A DNA stretch of 51,348 nt from Phycisphaerales bacterium. Lineage in GTDB: Bacteria; Planctomycetota; Phycisphaerae; Tepidisphaerales; Tepidisphaeraceae. The position numbers and the translations under genes are program-made. Shown in pieces: positions 1 to 11,201 of this stretch (positions are counted from its first letter, which is position 1; every line of letters begins with the position of its first letter). Location: NCBI GenBank assembly GCA_025361735.1, contig JANYKD010000031.1, positions 1 to 51,348 of the forward strand, read 5' to 3'. The notes under the pieces were generated by a model that saw only the letters and a program-made list of their open reading frames with translations, had not been told where the DNA came from and ran no database searches.

Positions 1-96
1 ACACAGACCCCGCCGATGCGGAAAAGACAGGCGTTTTGAGTGTTTTCTTTTATGGCCAGAGCAAGAATCTGACAGACTACGCTTGCTTAAGGGCTA

Positions 97-252
97 GGTC
101 TGTACATCTGCCGCACCATCATCGCCGCACACAAGGGCCGGTTGTGGGCTGAACCAAACGCTGCGGCGGGCGTCGCGACCGACGCTGTGGGCCCGAGCCG
201 CGGCACCACGTTTCATATCGAACTACCGACCACGGAGGAAGGGAAACCATGA
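97..252 (+). pseudogene. C-terminal fragment of a sensor histidine kinase
   Basis: The frame reads GLYICRTIIAAHKGRLWAEP and ends near GTTFHIELP, the G2-box end of a HATPase_c domain in planctomycete and proteobacterial sensor kinases. An in-frame TAA at 88-90 precedes it, so the rest of the kinase (HisKA, N and G1 boxes) is missing from this frame, and nothing upstream to the window edge looks like it. The stop TGA overlaps the ATG of the next small frame as ATGA, the usual coupling of a kinase to a response regulator. I read this as a remnant. Confidence 0.6.
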
Positions 253-377
253 GCCCGAATAACGGTACTGCCCGCATGTTTAATGATGCACCGGGGATGA
301 GCGGGATAGAGAATCGTCCGTATCGCGATCCCACCATCTCTGTCACCTTTTCAGTCAACAGGGAAACAAACGCATGA
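249..377 (+). pseudogene. 42-residue hybrid frame, possible response-regulator start joined to an unknown C-terminus
   Basis: ATG overlaps the stop of the kinase fragment (ATGA). The first residues, MSPNNGTARMFNDAPGM, faintly resemble the start of a FixJ-type receiver, which would normally read VYVVDDDPGM at this point. The remainder (PYRDPTISVTFSVN) looks like the last beta-strand of an outer-membrane protein. The stop again overlaps the next ATG as ATGA. Most likely a recombination product with no function; a genuine small gene cannot be excluded. Confidence 0.3.
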
Positions 378-547
378 GCTGGGTCACCATCATCTGGTCC
401 ATGGTCGCGTCGGCGTGTCTCACGCTGGGGGTGGTGCATTTGCTGGTCTGGTGCAAGAAGCGCACGGCATGGGCTATCGCTGGCTCGACTACGATTTCAA
501 ACACAGCGACTCCGAGGCAAATCTGCTGCTCAGCGGCCCATACCTGA
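374..547 (+). pseudogene. N-terminal membrane fragment of a sensor kinase-like protein
   Basis: The frame starts MSWVTIIWSMVASACLTLG and continues VVHLLVWCKKRTAWA: a transmembrane segment followed by a Cys-Lys-Lys-Arg boundary, as in the first helix of multi-helix sensor kinases of this bacterial group. After about residue 32 the reading becomes low-complexity and stops at 545-547, while a different coding frame takes over (next entry). The usual sensor and kinase domains are absent. I interpret it as the 5' end of a kinase gene cut at about 465. Confidence 0.45.
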
Positions 548-567
548 CACTTCAGTTCAGGTTCTGA
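469..567 (+). pseudogene. C-terminal fragment of an outer-membrane beta-barrel protein
   Basis: In the frame offset by two from the preceding fragment the sequence reads MGYRWLDYDFKHSD and ends GPYLTLQFRF stop. The alternating aromatic pattern and terminal Phe are typical of the last two strands of a small outer-membrane barrel. No upstream portion of the barrel exists in this frame. The join with the kinase-like N-terminus falls near 458-469. Confidence 0.5.
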
Positions 568-610
568 CGCGGCAGGCAGACAAGGCATTCATTGTGGAAA
601 GGCAAGACAT

Positions 611-1876
611 ATGACAATCATGAAACTCCGAGGAGGCTGGGCGGCCGCTCTGGTGCTGGTGTGTCTGGCGGTGACGCCCCTGCACGCCGCCGATCCCGGC
701 ACGCCCGCCGACAAACCCGCGTTCAGGCAGGAAGAACTGGACCAGATGCTCGCGCCGATCGCGCTCTATCCGGACTCACTGCTCTCCCAGGTGCTCATGG
801 CCTCGACTTATCCGCTCGAAGTCGTGCAGGCCGACCGCTGGATGAAGCCGAATGCGGACGTTAAGGGCGAGACCCTGATCCGAGCCCTCGAACTGCAGAG
901 TTGGGATCCGAGCGTCAAGTCCCTGTGCAATTTTCCGCCGGTCCTGGCGATGATGAGCGAAAAGCTCGATATCACCGTCAAGATCGGTGACGCCTTCATC
1001 GGCCAGCAACAGCAGGTGATGGAGACGATTCAGAAGCTTCGCGCCAAGGCACAGGAAGCGGGCAACCTCAAGACCACGCCCGAGCAGAAGATCGTCGTGG
1101 AGAAGACCGATCAGGCGCAGGTCATCGTCATCGAAGCGGCCAATCCGCAGGTGGTATACATTCCCACCTACAACCCGGTGGTCGTCTACGGTGCGTGGCC
1201 GTACCCGACGTATCTTCCGCCGCCCTATTATCCGCCGGGGTATGTGGCCAGCAATGTACTTTCCTTCGCGGCGGGTGTCGCCGTGGGCTCTTCCTGGGGT
1301 TACGCCTGGGGCCACTGCAACTGGCGCGGCGGCGACGTTGATATCGACATCAACCGCAACAGCAACATCAACGCCAATATCAACCGCTCGAAATATCAGG
1401 CGGACTTCCAGAGCCGCAACACCAACATCCAGAACGGCAAGGGATCATTCCAGCACGATGCCGCGCACCGCCAGGGCGTGGCGTACCGTGATACAAAGAC
1501 TGCCGGCAAGTTCGGCGGGGCCACGTCGGTCGATGCCGCCAAAGCCCGCGAGTCCTTCCGGGGTCGGGCAGAGACCGGCCCTCAGCAGCTTTCTCGCGGT
1601 GCCGCGGACAACAACGCCTTCGGCGGGGCGGGAAACCGCGCCACGCCGGCGGACCGATCCGGCGGCAGCCTCCGGTCGACGCCGGCCGCCTCCACAGCCG
1701 ACCGCTCCAGTGGCGGCGCTCGCACTCAATCTGGCCCATCACGCGACAGCGGTGCCTTTGAGGGCGTCAATCGTGGCGGCACCGCCGCCCGCCAGGAGAG
1801 CAGCCGCGGCAGTACCAGCCGTTCCGCTCCGTCCCGGCCTTCCGCTCCAGCACGTTCTGGCGGCGGCCGCCGATAA
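611..1876 (+). CDS. DUF3300 exported protein
   Basis: 421 residues. A signal peptide (hydrophobic WAAALVLVCLAV, cleavage after LHA) leads into the DUF3300 signature LAPIALYPDSLLSQVLMAST followed by YPLEVVQADRW (about residues 45-80). Another conserved segment, ANPQVVYIPTYNPVVVYG, sits near 175-195, then a Pro/Tyr-rich stretch, one short hydrophobic Ala/Gly segment and a long Arg/Ser/Gly-rich disordered tail. GGAAAGG lies about 11 bases before the ATG; a second ATG three codons on is possible. The molecular function of DUF3300 is unknown; it commonly neighbours DUF2950, as here, suggesting a shared envelope role. Confidence 0.85.
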   Translation: MTIMKLRGGWAAALVLVCLAVTPLHAADPGTPADKPAFRQEELDQMLAPIALYPDSLLSQVLMASTYPLEVVQADRWMKPNADVKGETLIRALELQSWDPSVKSLCNFPPVLAMMSEKLDITVKIGDAFIGQQQQVMETIQKLRAKAQEAGNLKTTPEQKIVVEKTDQAQVIVIEAANPQVVYIPTYNPVVVYGAWPYPTYLPPPYYPPGYVASNVLSFAAGVAVGSSWGYAWGHCNWRGGDVDIDINRNSNINANINRSKYQADFQSRNTNIQNGKGSFQHDAAHRQGVAYRDTKTAGKFGGATSVDAAKARESFRGRAETGPQQLSRGAADNNAFGGAGNRATPADRSGGSLRSTPAASTADRSSGGARTQSGPSRDSGAFEGVNRGGTAARQESSRGSTSRSAPSRPSAPARSGGGRR

Positions 1877-1899
1877 CACCCACACCGGAGAAACGACCT

Positions 1900-2871
1900 A
1901 TGAACACACCAACCAAATGTTCGTCTGATTCAATTATCCCTTCGTGCCGTATCGGCACGGCCGGTGCAACATTCGTTCTCACACTGGTTCTGTCCCTGAC
2001 ACAGGGATGTGCGAGCCAGACCAGCTTTGACTCGGCTGACAAGGCCGTGGACTCACTGGTTGCCGCCGCTCGCGCGAACGACACCGGCCAACTGAAACAG
2101 GTGCTCGGAGCCGACGCCGATGAGATCATCACTTCCGGCGACGAAGTGGCCGACAAGAACCGCCTGGAGGGGTTGGTCAAAGCCTACGACGAAAAGCACA
2201 CACTAGCCGCCGGCAAGGATGGCGCGATGACGCTCGTCGTCGGCAAAGCAGATTGGCCGCTGCCGATCCCGCTCATCCAATCCGGCGAGAAATGGCTCTT
2301 TGACAGCAAGGCCGGCAGGGAAGAAATTCTCAATCGCCGCATCGGCCGCAACGAGCTGGCCGCCATACAGACCTGCCTCGCCATTCTCGATGCACAACGT
2401 GAGTACGCCTTGCACGACCGCAACGCCGACGGCCTGCGCGATTACGCGGCCAAATTCATCAGCGATTCCGGCAAGAAGAACGGCCTGTTCTGGCCGACCG
2501 CTGAGAACGAAACGCCAAGTCCACTTGGCCCGCTCGCAGCGGCGGCCGCCGAGGAAGGCTACAAGCGCGGCGACACGGTAGATGCTTCGCCCCGGCCCTA
2601 TCATGGCTACTGCTTCCGTATCCTCACAGCCCAAGGCCCCAATGCCCCTGGCGGCGCGATGGATTATCTGGTGAACGGCAAATTGATCGGCGGTTTCGCG
2701 ATCGTTGCCTGGCCGGCAGACTACGATAACTCGGGCATCACAACCTTCATCATGAATCACCAGGGCATCGTCTATGAGCGGGATCTGGGCGATGACACCG
2801 CCCAGATCGTCGCCAAGATGAGCGCGTACGATCCAGGCCCGGACTGGAAGAAGGTCGAGTCGGGTAAGTGA
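1900..2871 (+). CDS. DUF2950 exported protein
   Basis: 323 residues, 23 bases after the DUF3300 gene with GGAG before the start, so probably co-transcribed. The N-terminus is a hydrophobic export signal ending LSLTQGCAS, a weak lipobox. The body matches DUF2950: the SFDSADKAVDSLVAAAR start, LDAQREYALHDRNADGLRDY in the middle, PYHGYCFRILTAQGPNAPGG, and the C-terminal FAIVAWPADYDNSGITTFIM. Function unknown; presumably periplasmic or lipid-anchored. The family assignment is strong, the activity is not known. Confidence 0.85.
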   Translation: MNTPTKCSSDSIIPSCRIGTAGATFVLTLVLSLTQGCASQTSFDSADKAVDSLVAAARANDTGQLKQVLGADADEIITSGDEVADKNRLEGLVKAYDEKHTLAAGKDGAMTLVVGKADWPLPIPLIQSGEKWLFDSKAGREEILNRRIGRNELAAIQTCLAILDAQREYALHDRNADGLRDYAAKFISDSGKKNGLFWPTAENETPSPLGPLAAAAAEEGYKRGDTVDASPRPYHGYCFRILTAQGPNAPGGAMDYLVNGKLIGGFAIVAWPADYDNSGITTFIMNHQGIVYERDLGDDTAQIVAKMSAYDPGPDWKKVESGK

Positions 2872-2951
2872 GTATTTGGCAGGTACTTGGCAATTGGGTC
2901 AGGACCCCGCAATTCAGGACACACCACACCGCAATCAAGAAAGGAACTCTC

Positions 2952-3377
2952 ATGTACTCCAAGAACCGTTACCTCGTTGGACTTCTCCTGCCGGCCCTGT
3001 TCATCTGTGCCGGCCTCGCAGGCTGCGCCTCCGAGCCACAGGTGTTTCCGCCAACGAAACACGCCCTGATCTCCGCCGATCAGGTTCGTATCCTCCAGGA
3101 TCGTCCACAGAAGTACGAACAAATGGGCACCATCACGCTTGAGATCACGCCCGCGCTGACCTGGGATGAACGCGGCGACGCCAATGCCGCGTTCGAGCTT
3201 CTCAAGCAGAAGGCCGCGGCGACCGGCGCCAACGCTCTCGTGCTCTGGGCGCAACCGGATGCATTCGATATCCGGGCGACCGCGGGTTACCGGGGCACGT
3301 TCTACCAGGTTCCCATTAAACGGCAGTTGCCGACCCGGACCGTGATTGCGCAGGCGGTTTATCTCGTACAGGAGTAG
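2952..3377 (+). CDS. Small lipoprotein, uncharacterised
   Basis: 141 residues. AAGGAA lies before the ATG. The signal peptide ends in a good lipobox (GLAGCASE), predicting a lipid-modified N-terminal cysteine. The mature part carries the pattern ISADQVRILQDRPQKYEQMG followed by a helix with KAAATGANALVL, which resembles small lipoproteins of unknown function in which 'A...GANAL' marks a YbjQ- or SIMPL-like alpha/beta fold. It lies between the DUF2950 gene and an outer-membrane barrel, in line with an envelope cluster. No enzymatic residues recognised. Confidence 0.7.
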   Translation: MYSKNRYLVGLLLPALFICAGLAGCASEPQVFPPTKHALISADQVRILQDRPQKYEQMGTITLEITPALTWDERGDANAAFELLKQKAAATGANALVLWAQPDAFDIRATAGYRGTFYQVPIKRQLPTRTVIAQAVYLVQE

Positions 3378-3382
3378 CTGCT

Positions 3383-4618
3383 ATGGCCCATGCAGATTTC
3401 GCCCGCCCCCAGCGAACGGCGGTCCTTATCGGCTGCATGGCTCTGTCGGCCTTGACTGGCGCAGTCGAGGCTCAGGCACCAGCGCAACCGACGACAATCC
3501 CATCGGCCATTTCCAGCGGCTCGGCTACTGATGCGCCGTTGGTTCCGGCCGTCGCCAAGTCCAAATTGCGTTCATCGGAGGACGGCTGGTTGGACTTGGG
3601 TGGGTTCCTGGATGAGGCCTACGGCTTCGTCCCATTGGTGATTCCGATCACCGAACCGGCAATCGGCTACGGTGCCGGGGCCGGTTTGGCGTTCATTGAC
3701 AAACCTCAACGCGAAGCCAAGGACGGGTTCGGTCGGCCGAACATCACGGCCATCGGCGGACTGGCCACGGAAAACGGCACGTGGGGCCTGATGGCGGCCG
3801 ATATTCGCCAATGGCTGGACGACCACCTGCAAACGCAGGTAGCACTGGCCTGTGCCTCGGTGAATCTCGACTTTGGCGGCATTGGCGAAGACCGCGCGTT
3901 GAGCGACAATCCGGTGGGCTACAACCTCGAACCCCTGGGCGGCATGGTCGGGGCAAAGTATCGGCTCGGCGATTCGCCCTTTTGGACCGGGCTCAGCTAT
4001 ACATTCGCGACAACGGAAGTGGGGTTTGACGCGCCGGATGGATCGCCTGAATTACCCGAGTTTCAGCGGCAATCCCGCATTGGCGGGTTAACACCATCAC
4101 TCACCTACGATTCACGGGACAACATCTTCACGCCCACGCGCGGCACCTATGTTGAGGCGACCACGGGCCTGTTCAGCCGCGCATTGGGCGGCGACAATGA
4201 ATTTCAGCGCGTCGGCGTGACCGCAATTCAGTATCTGCCGTTGCATCCGAAACTCACGCTGGGCCTGCGCGGTGATGCCACATTCAGTTTTGGCGATGCG
4301 CCGTTCTATATGCGGCCGTCTATCGGATTGCGCGGTGCGCCGGCCATGCGGTACCAAGGCGAGGAGACGGCGCAGATTGAGGCGGAGTTGCGCTGGCAAT
4401 TCTGGAAGCGATTCAGTGTGATCGGCTTCGCCGGCTGCGGCGCGGCGTGGAATGATTTCGAGCGATTCGACAAAACGCTGGGCATCGTCACCGGTGGCTC
4501 CGGATTCCGTTACGAACTGGCTCACAAGTATGGGCTGCACATGGGCATGGACGTGGCGTTCGGCCCGGATGGGCCGGCCGTTTACGTACAGTTCGGCAGC
4601 GCCTGGATGCGACCGTGA
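3383..4618 (+). CDS. Omp85/D15-like outer-membrane beta-barrel protein
   Basis: 411 residues, starting 5 bases after the lipoprotein stop. A signal-like N-terminus (VLIGCMALSALTG) precedes a low-complexity linker and then repeated amphipathic strands. Segments such as LTPSLTYDSRDNIFTPTRG, the long strand starting QRVGVTAIQYLPLHPKLTLG, and MRPSIGLRGAPAMRYQGE are characteristic of the C-terminal barrel of the bacterial surface antigen (D15/Omp85) superfamily, including the conserved RG.P..RY hairpin. No POTRA domains are visible and the protein is short for BamA, so it is better viewed as a barrel-only Omp85 or patatin-barrel-type porin than as BamA. Confidence 0.75.
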   Translation: MAHADFARPQRTAVLIGCMALSALTGAVEAQAPAQPTTIPSAISSGSATDAPLVPAVAKSKLRSSEDGWLDLGGFLDEAYGFVPLVIPITEPAIGYGAGAGLAFIDKPQREAKDGFGRPNITAIGGLATENGTWGLMAADIRQWLDDHLQTQVALACASVNLDFGGIGEDRALSDNPVGYNLEPLGGMVGAKYRLGDSPFWTGLSYTFATTEVGFDAPDGSPELPEFQRQSRIGGLTPSLTYDSRDNIFTPTRGTYVEATTGLFSRALGGDNEFQRVGVTAIQYLPLHPKLTLGLRGDATFSFGDAPFYMRPSIGLRGAPAMRYQGEETAQIEAELRWQFWKRFSVIGFAGCGAAWNDFERFDKTLGIVTGGSGFRYELAHKYGLHMGMDVAFGPDGPAVYVQFGSAWMRP

Positions 4619-4682
4619 AAACCAGACACAAGGCGTCGCTGGACAGACCGTAACCACAGACATTTATCAAAGGAGAATCAGA

Positions 4683-5636
4683 ATGCGAACAGCTAGAAAC
4701 CCCATTCTTGCATGTGTGACAGCGATGTTGCTGATGGCGGCCACATTCGCGGGTGCGGCCGAGACGCCCGTGACGACGCCTCCGGCCAGTCCGTTCGACG
4801 AGAAGGATGCGGAAATCGTGGCCCTGAAGAAGCTGGACTGGAAATCGGTTGACGTGACCAAGCTCGACCTGAAGTCCCGCTGCGTATCGCTGGTCGTCCT
4901 CAATAAGATCCTGGATATGGTCGGCAGCAAGGCGGCGCTTCGGGAAGATCTGTTGATGACCTATATCGAACAGAACAATCTTGCCGACGAGTATGCGAAA
5001 GCGATGCCGAGCGCCGACAATCAGGCGCACCTCTCCTACGAACAGTCTCAGCAGGTTGCGGCCGCGGCACTGAAGACTCCGCGCGTGGCGGCCGAGTTCG
5101 GTGACGATATGGACGGGATCGATCCAGCCATGCTCAATAACTACTTCACCATGTACACCAAGACCTGCACGCGAAACTGGGCGGAAGTAATGGAAGCCCG
5201 CTGCGCGGTGCGGAGCATGGCCAAGTTCCTGGAGAGTAAGCAAATGCTCCCGGCCTTCGGGAAATGGGCCGATCAGGAGATGGATCGCCGGCAGAAGCTG
5301 CACGAAGAGGATTTGCAGAAGAAGCAGGCCGCGTACGTCCAGACGGAGGCCGAGAACCAACGGAAGCGCGAGGAGATAGCGAAGAAGAACAAAGAGGAGA
5401 GCGCCATCAACGCCGCCGCGTACGCCGCTTACAAGGCGTCTCAAGCGGAGAACATGATTCCGCCGACCCGCGCCTACACCGAGTCTGGTGGCTGGAGCGA
5501 CGCCGGCGACTATGGCATCTGGAACACCGGCTACTACTCCAATGCCTACTGGGCGGGCGGCGCCTATCGCACCGGCGTCCGCGACCGCTACACGAACGGT
5601 CGTTGGAGCCGGCCATCGTCGCGCCGAGCGAGGTAA
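4683..5636 (+). CDS. Exported coiled-coil protein, uncharacterised
   Basis: 317 residues; AAGGAGAATC precedes the ATG. A cleavable signal peptide ends near FAGAAE. The first half is alpha-helical with Leu/Asp/Lys periodicity and one Cys at CVSLV; residues about 205-245 form a charged coiled coil rich in Lys, Glu and Gln (EEDLQKKQAAYVQTEAENQR). The C-terminus is Gly/Tyr-rich (GYYSNAYWAGGAYR) and ends in a basic tail. I do not recognise a family. It is followed after 6 bases by the hybrid kinase, so it may be a periplasmic partner of that sensor, but this is inference from position only. Confidence 0.6.
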   Translation: MRTARNPILACVTAMLLMAATFAGAAETPVTTPPASPFDEKDAEIVALKKLDWKSVDVTKLDLKSRCVSLVVLNKILDMVGSKAALREDLLMTYIEQNNLADEYAKAMPSADNQAHLSYEQSQQVAAAALKTPRVAAEFGDDMDGIDPAMLNNYFTMYTKTCTRNWAEVMEARCAVRSMAKFLESKQMLPAFGKWADQEMDRRQKLHEEDLQKKQAAYVQTEAENQRKREEIAKKNKEESAINAAAYAAYKASQAENMIPPTRAYTESGGWSDAGDYGIWNTGYYSNAYWAGGAYRTGVRDRYTNGRWSRPSSRRAR

Positions 5637-5642
5637 ACACGA

Positions 5643-9030
<3,388 letters not shown>

Positions 9031-9047
<17 letters not shown>

Positions 9048-9378
9048 CGAAACGGAACTTCTGGAGCGTGTCGATGGCGACATCGGTTTCCTGGCCGAGA
9101 CCGTGCAGATGCTGGAGACCGACGGCCGTTCGCTTATCAAGGAGGTCCAAACCGCCCTGGCGGCGGGTGATGCGGCGCGAGTCGGGCGTACAGCTCACAC
9201 GCTCAAGGGGATGATCTCCAACTTCTGTGCTCCCGATGTCCAGTCGTTGGCGTTGGATGTTGAACGAGCCGGGAAGGCAGGAGATTGCGCGACTGCGGCA
9301 GTCGCGGCCACCCGGTTGGCGCCTGACCTGGAAGCATTGATCGGTGAGTTGGGTACGTTTGTCAAAGCGAGGTCCTGA
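9031..9378 (+). CDS. Histidine phosphotransfer (Hpt) protein
   Basis: 115 residues, an all-helical Hpt domain. The phosphorylatable His56 lies in AHTLKGMISNF, matching the family motif AHxLKG. It starts inside the end of the hybrid kinase gene and its TGA overlaps the ATG of the receiver-PP2C gene (TGATG), so the three genes are translationally coupled. The expected route is kinase His620 to a receiver Asp, to His56 here, to Asp51 of the next protein. Confidence 0.9.
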
Positions 9379-10574
9379 TGCGCATCCTTGTCGCCGAAGA
9401 CGAACGAATCACGCGCGTGTCACTCAAACGCCAACTCGAAGGCTGGGGCCACACCGTCGCCACCGCCGACGACGGCGAGCAGGCATGGAAGCAGTTCAAC
9501 GCCGCCGAGTACGACATTGTGATTACGGATTGGGAAATGCCCGGGCTGTCCGGTGTTGAATTGATTCAGCGCATCCGCCAGGCAGGCGGAACCAATTACG
9601 TCTATGTGATCATGCTCACCAGCCGAAGCGACAAGTCCGACATCGTGAAGGGCATTGAGGCCGGCGCCGACGATTTTGTATCCAAGCCGTTTGACAGGGA
9701 AGAGCTTCGCGTGCGTCTGCTGGCAGGCGAGCGCATCGTTCGGCTGGAGCGAACCCTCAACAAGCAAAACGCCGAATTGCGCCAGGCCAGCGAACGGATT
9801 CACCACGGTCTGCGAGCGGCCGCGCGCGTCCAGCGCGCCATGCTACCGCAGCGGAACGTCGTGACACCGCATGTTCGCACCGCCTGGAACTACGTTCCCA
9901 CAGAGGAACTGGCCGGCGATGCCATCGGCCTGCACCTGATCGACGATCGCTATCTCGTCAGCTACGTCATCGACGTCAGCGGCCATGGCGTTCCGGCCGC
10001 GCTGCTCTCCGTCACGGCCATGCATGCCATGGAGCCCATGTCTGGCGCCGCGTCACTCCTGCGCGACATGACCGGCTCCAGCGGCCTGGGCACCGTCCAA
10101 CATCCATCGCGTGTGGCAACGGAGATGAATCGCCGTTTTAGAGCCAGCGACAACGACGGCCGATATCTGACCATGATCCTCTGCGTTCTGGACACGCACA
10201 CCGGCCGACTGCACATTACCAGTGCCGGCCACCCCGCTCCACTGATTCTGCGTGGAACGACTCCGCTCGCGGTGCCGGATGCCGGCGGATTTCCCATCGC
10301 AATCATGGACGGATCCGAATACGAGGAAACCGTTGTCCAGCTTTAGCCGGGGGACCGCGTCTATCTCTTCTCCGATGGCCTCTCGGAGCAGACCACGCCA
10401 TCCGGCTCCGACCAATTTGGCGATGCACGCCTCTTGTCCGTGTTGACGACCAACAGCCAGTCCCCCGCAGAACAGCTGGTCACGGAAGTCGTGGATGCTC
10501 TCGCCGGCTGGGCGGGCGTGAGGAATTTCATTGACGATGTGTCGCTGGTGGCCATCGAGTGGATGAGCCGCTGA
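9378..10574 (+). pseudogene. Receiver-SpoIIE/PP2C phosphatase response regulator, interrupted by an in-frame TAG
   Basis: The intact frame would encode about 398 residues: a receiver domain (Asp51 in VITDWEMPGLSG, Lys in FVSKPFD), a short coiled coil (LNKQNAELRQASERI), and a SpoIIE-type PP2C domain (VSYVIDVSGHGVPAALLSVT; TSAGHPAPLIL). At 10344-10346 a TAG codon stops translation at codon 323; the same frame then continues with PGDRVYLFSDGLSEQ and ends at 10574 after NFIDDVSLVAIEW, a perfect C-terminal half. The stop is exactly where the family has a Gln or Lys before PGD, so one base change (for example CAG to TAG) explains it. The truncated product lacks the metal-binding SDG Asp and the second conserved Asp. 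TAG is a normal stop elsewhere in the window. Confidence 0.88.
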
Positions 10575-10602
10575 AATCTCGGCCGGGTGGGGATTCGAGT
10601 GC

Positions 10603-11157
10603 TCACTTGCCGGCTCCCTTCAGGTCATCGTCGAACAGACCCGGCTCCCGTGGACTCAGCGCCGCGAACTCGTCGCGGAAGAACATCTCTTTCGTTTTAC
10701 CGGCCTTGCGGCCAGCTTGGGTGTGGCAGTCCAAGGCGTAGTCGGGGATCGCCTCTTGGTTCGTCCTGGCCGCTTCCAAATCGGCCTCCAACTCCTCGTC
10801 GGGGATCGCCTTCGGATCGTAGACGAGGTTGGTCAGGTGGTCGGCGTCGCGGCACTTACGCGACTGGGCCAGCAGGATCGTCGCCTTCGAGCAGAAGATC
10901 CTCCCCGAGTTCGATCGCTTGGCGTGAACCGTCGCCCATGCCCGATACAGGGCGTCGATCTCGTGGGTGATGACACCCCAGCAATCCTCGGCACTGATGA
11001 CCAGCAGCCGACGCCACAGGTAATCCTTGAAGTTCGACTCGAACAACTCGATGGCCCAGTACCCGGCCAGTCGAGCATCCCCGCGGCGGATCGCCTTCTG
11101 CAAGGCAGAGGCAACCTCGCTCATCGCGTAGCCGCGTTTTGTCTTAATGGTGTACAT
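10603..11157 (-). CDS. RarA/MgsA C-terminal-domain-like protein
   Basis: 184 residues. The N-terminal half (YAMSEVASALQKAIRRGD, AGYWAIELFES, YLWRRLLVISAEDCWG) parallels the C-terminal tetramerisation region of RarA/MgsA AAA+ proteins, where a helix with SALHKSIRGSD is followed by AxYWLARML and RRLVRMASEDIG. The Walker part is absent; a separate clamp-loader-like AAA+ gene lies 44 bases upstream, so the two may form a split RarA/clamp-loader-type machine. The rest is charged and unrecognised. It is the last gene of the minus-strand operon and of the element. Confidence 0.6.
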   Translation of the reverse strand: MYTIKTKRGYAMSEVASALQKAIRRGDARLAGYWAIELFESNFKDYLWRRLLVISAEDCWGVITHEIDALYRAWATVHAKRSNSGRIFCSKATILLAQSRKCRDADHLTNLVYDPKAIPDEELEADLEAARTNQEAIPDYALDCHTQAGRKAGKTKEMFFRDEFAALSPREPGLFDDDLKGAGK

Positions 11158-11201
11158 GACGATAGCCTAACATAGGTGAATACGGATGATAAACAAAAGG
11201 T

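Noticed and set aside
10344-10346. TAG as a recoded sense codon in this organism
   Set aside because: TAG is used as the ordinary stop of well-defined genes at 3375-3377 and 39526-39528.
10575-10640. A T-loop-like string GATTCGAGTGCTC as the left att copy
   Set aside because: It is in inverse orientation to the tRNA 3' end and matches in fewer than half of the relevant positions.
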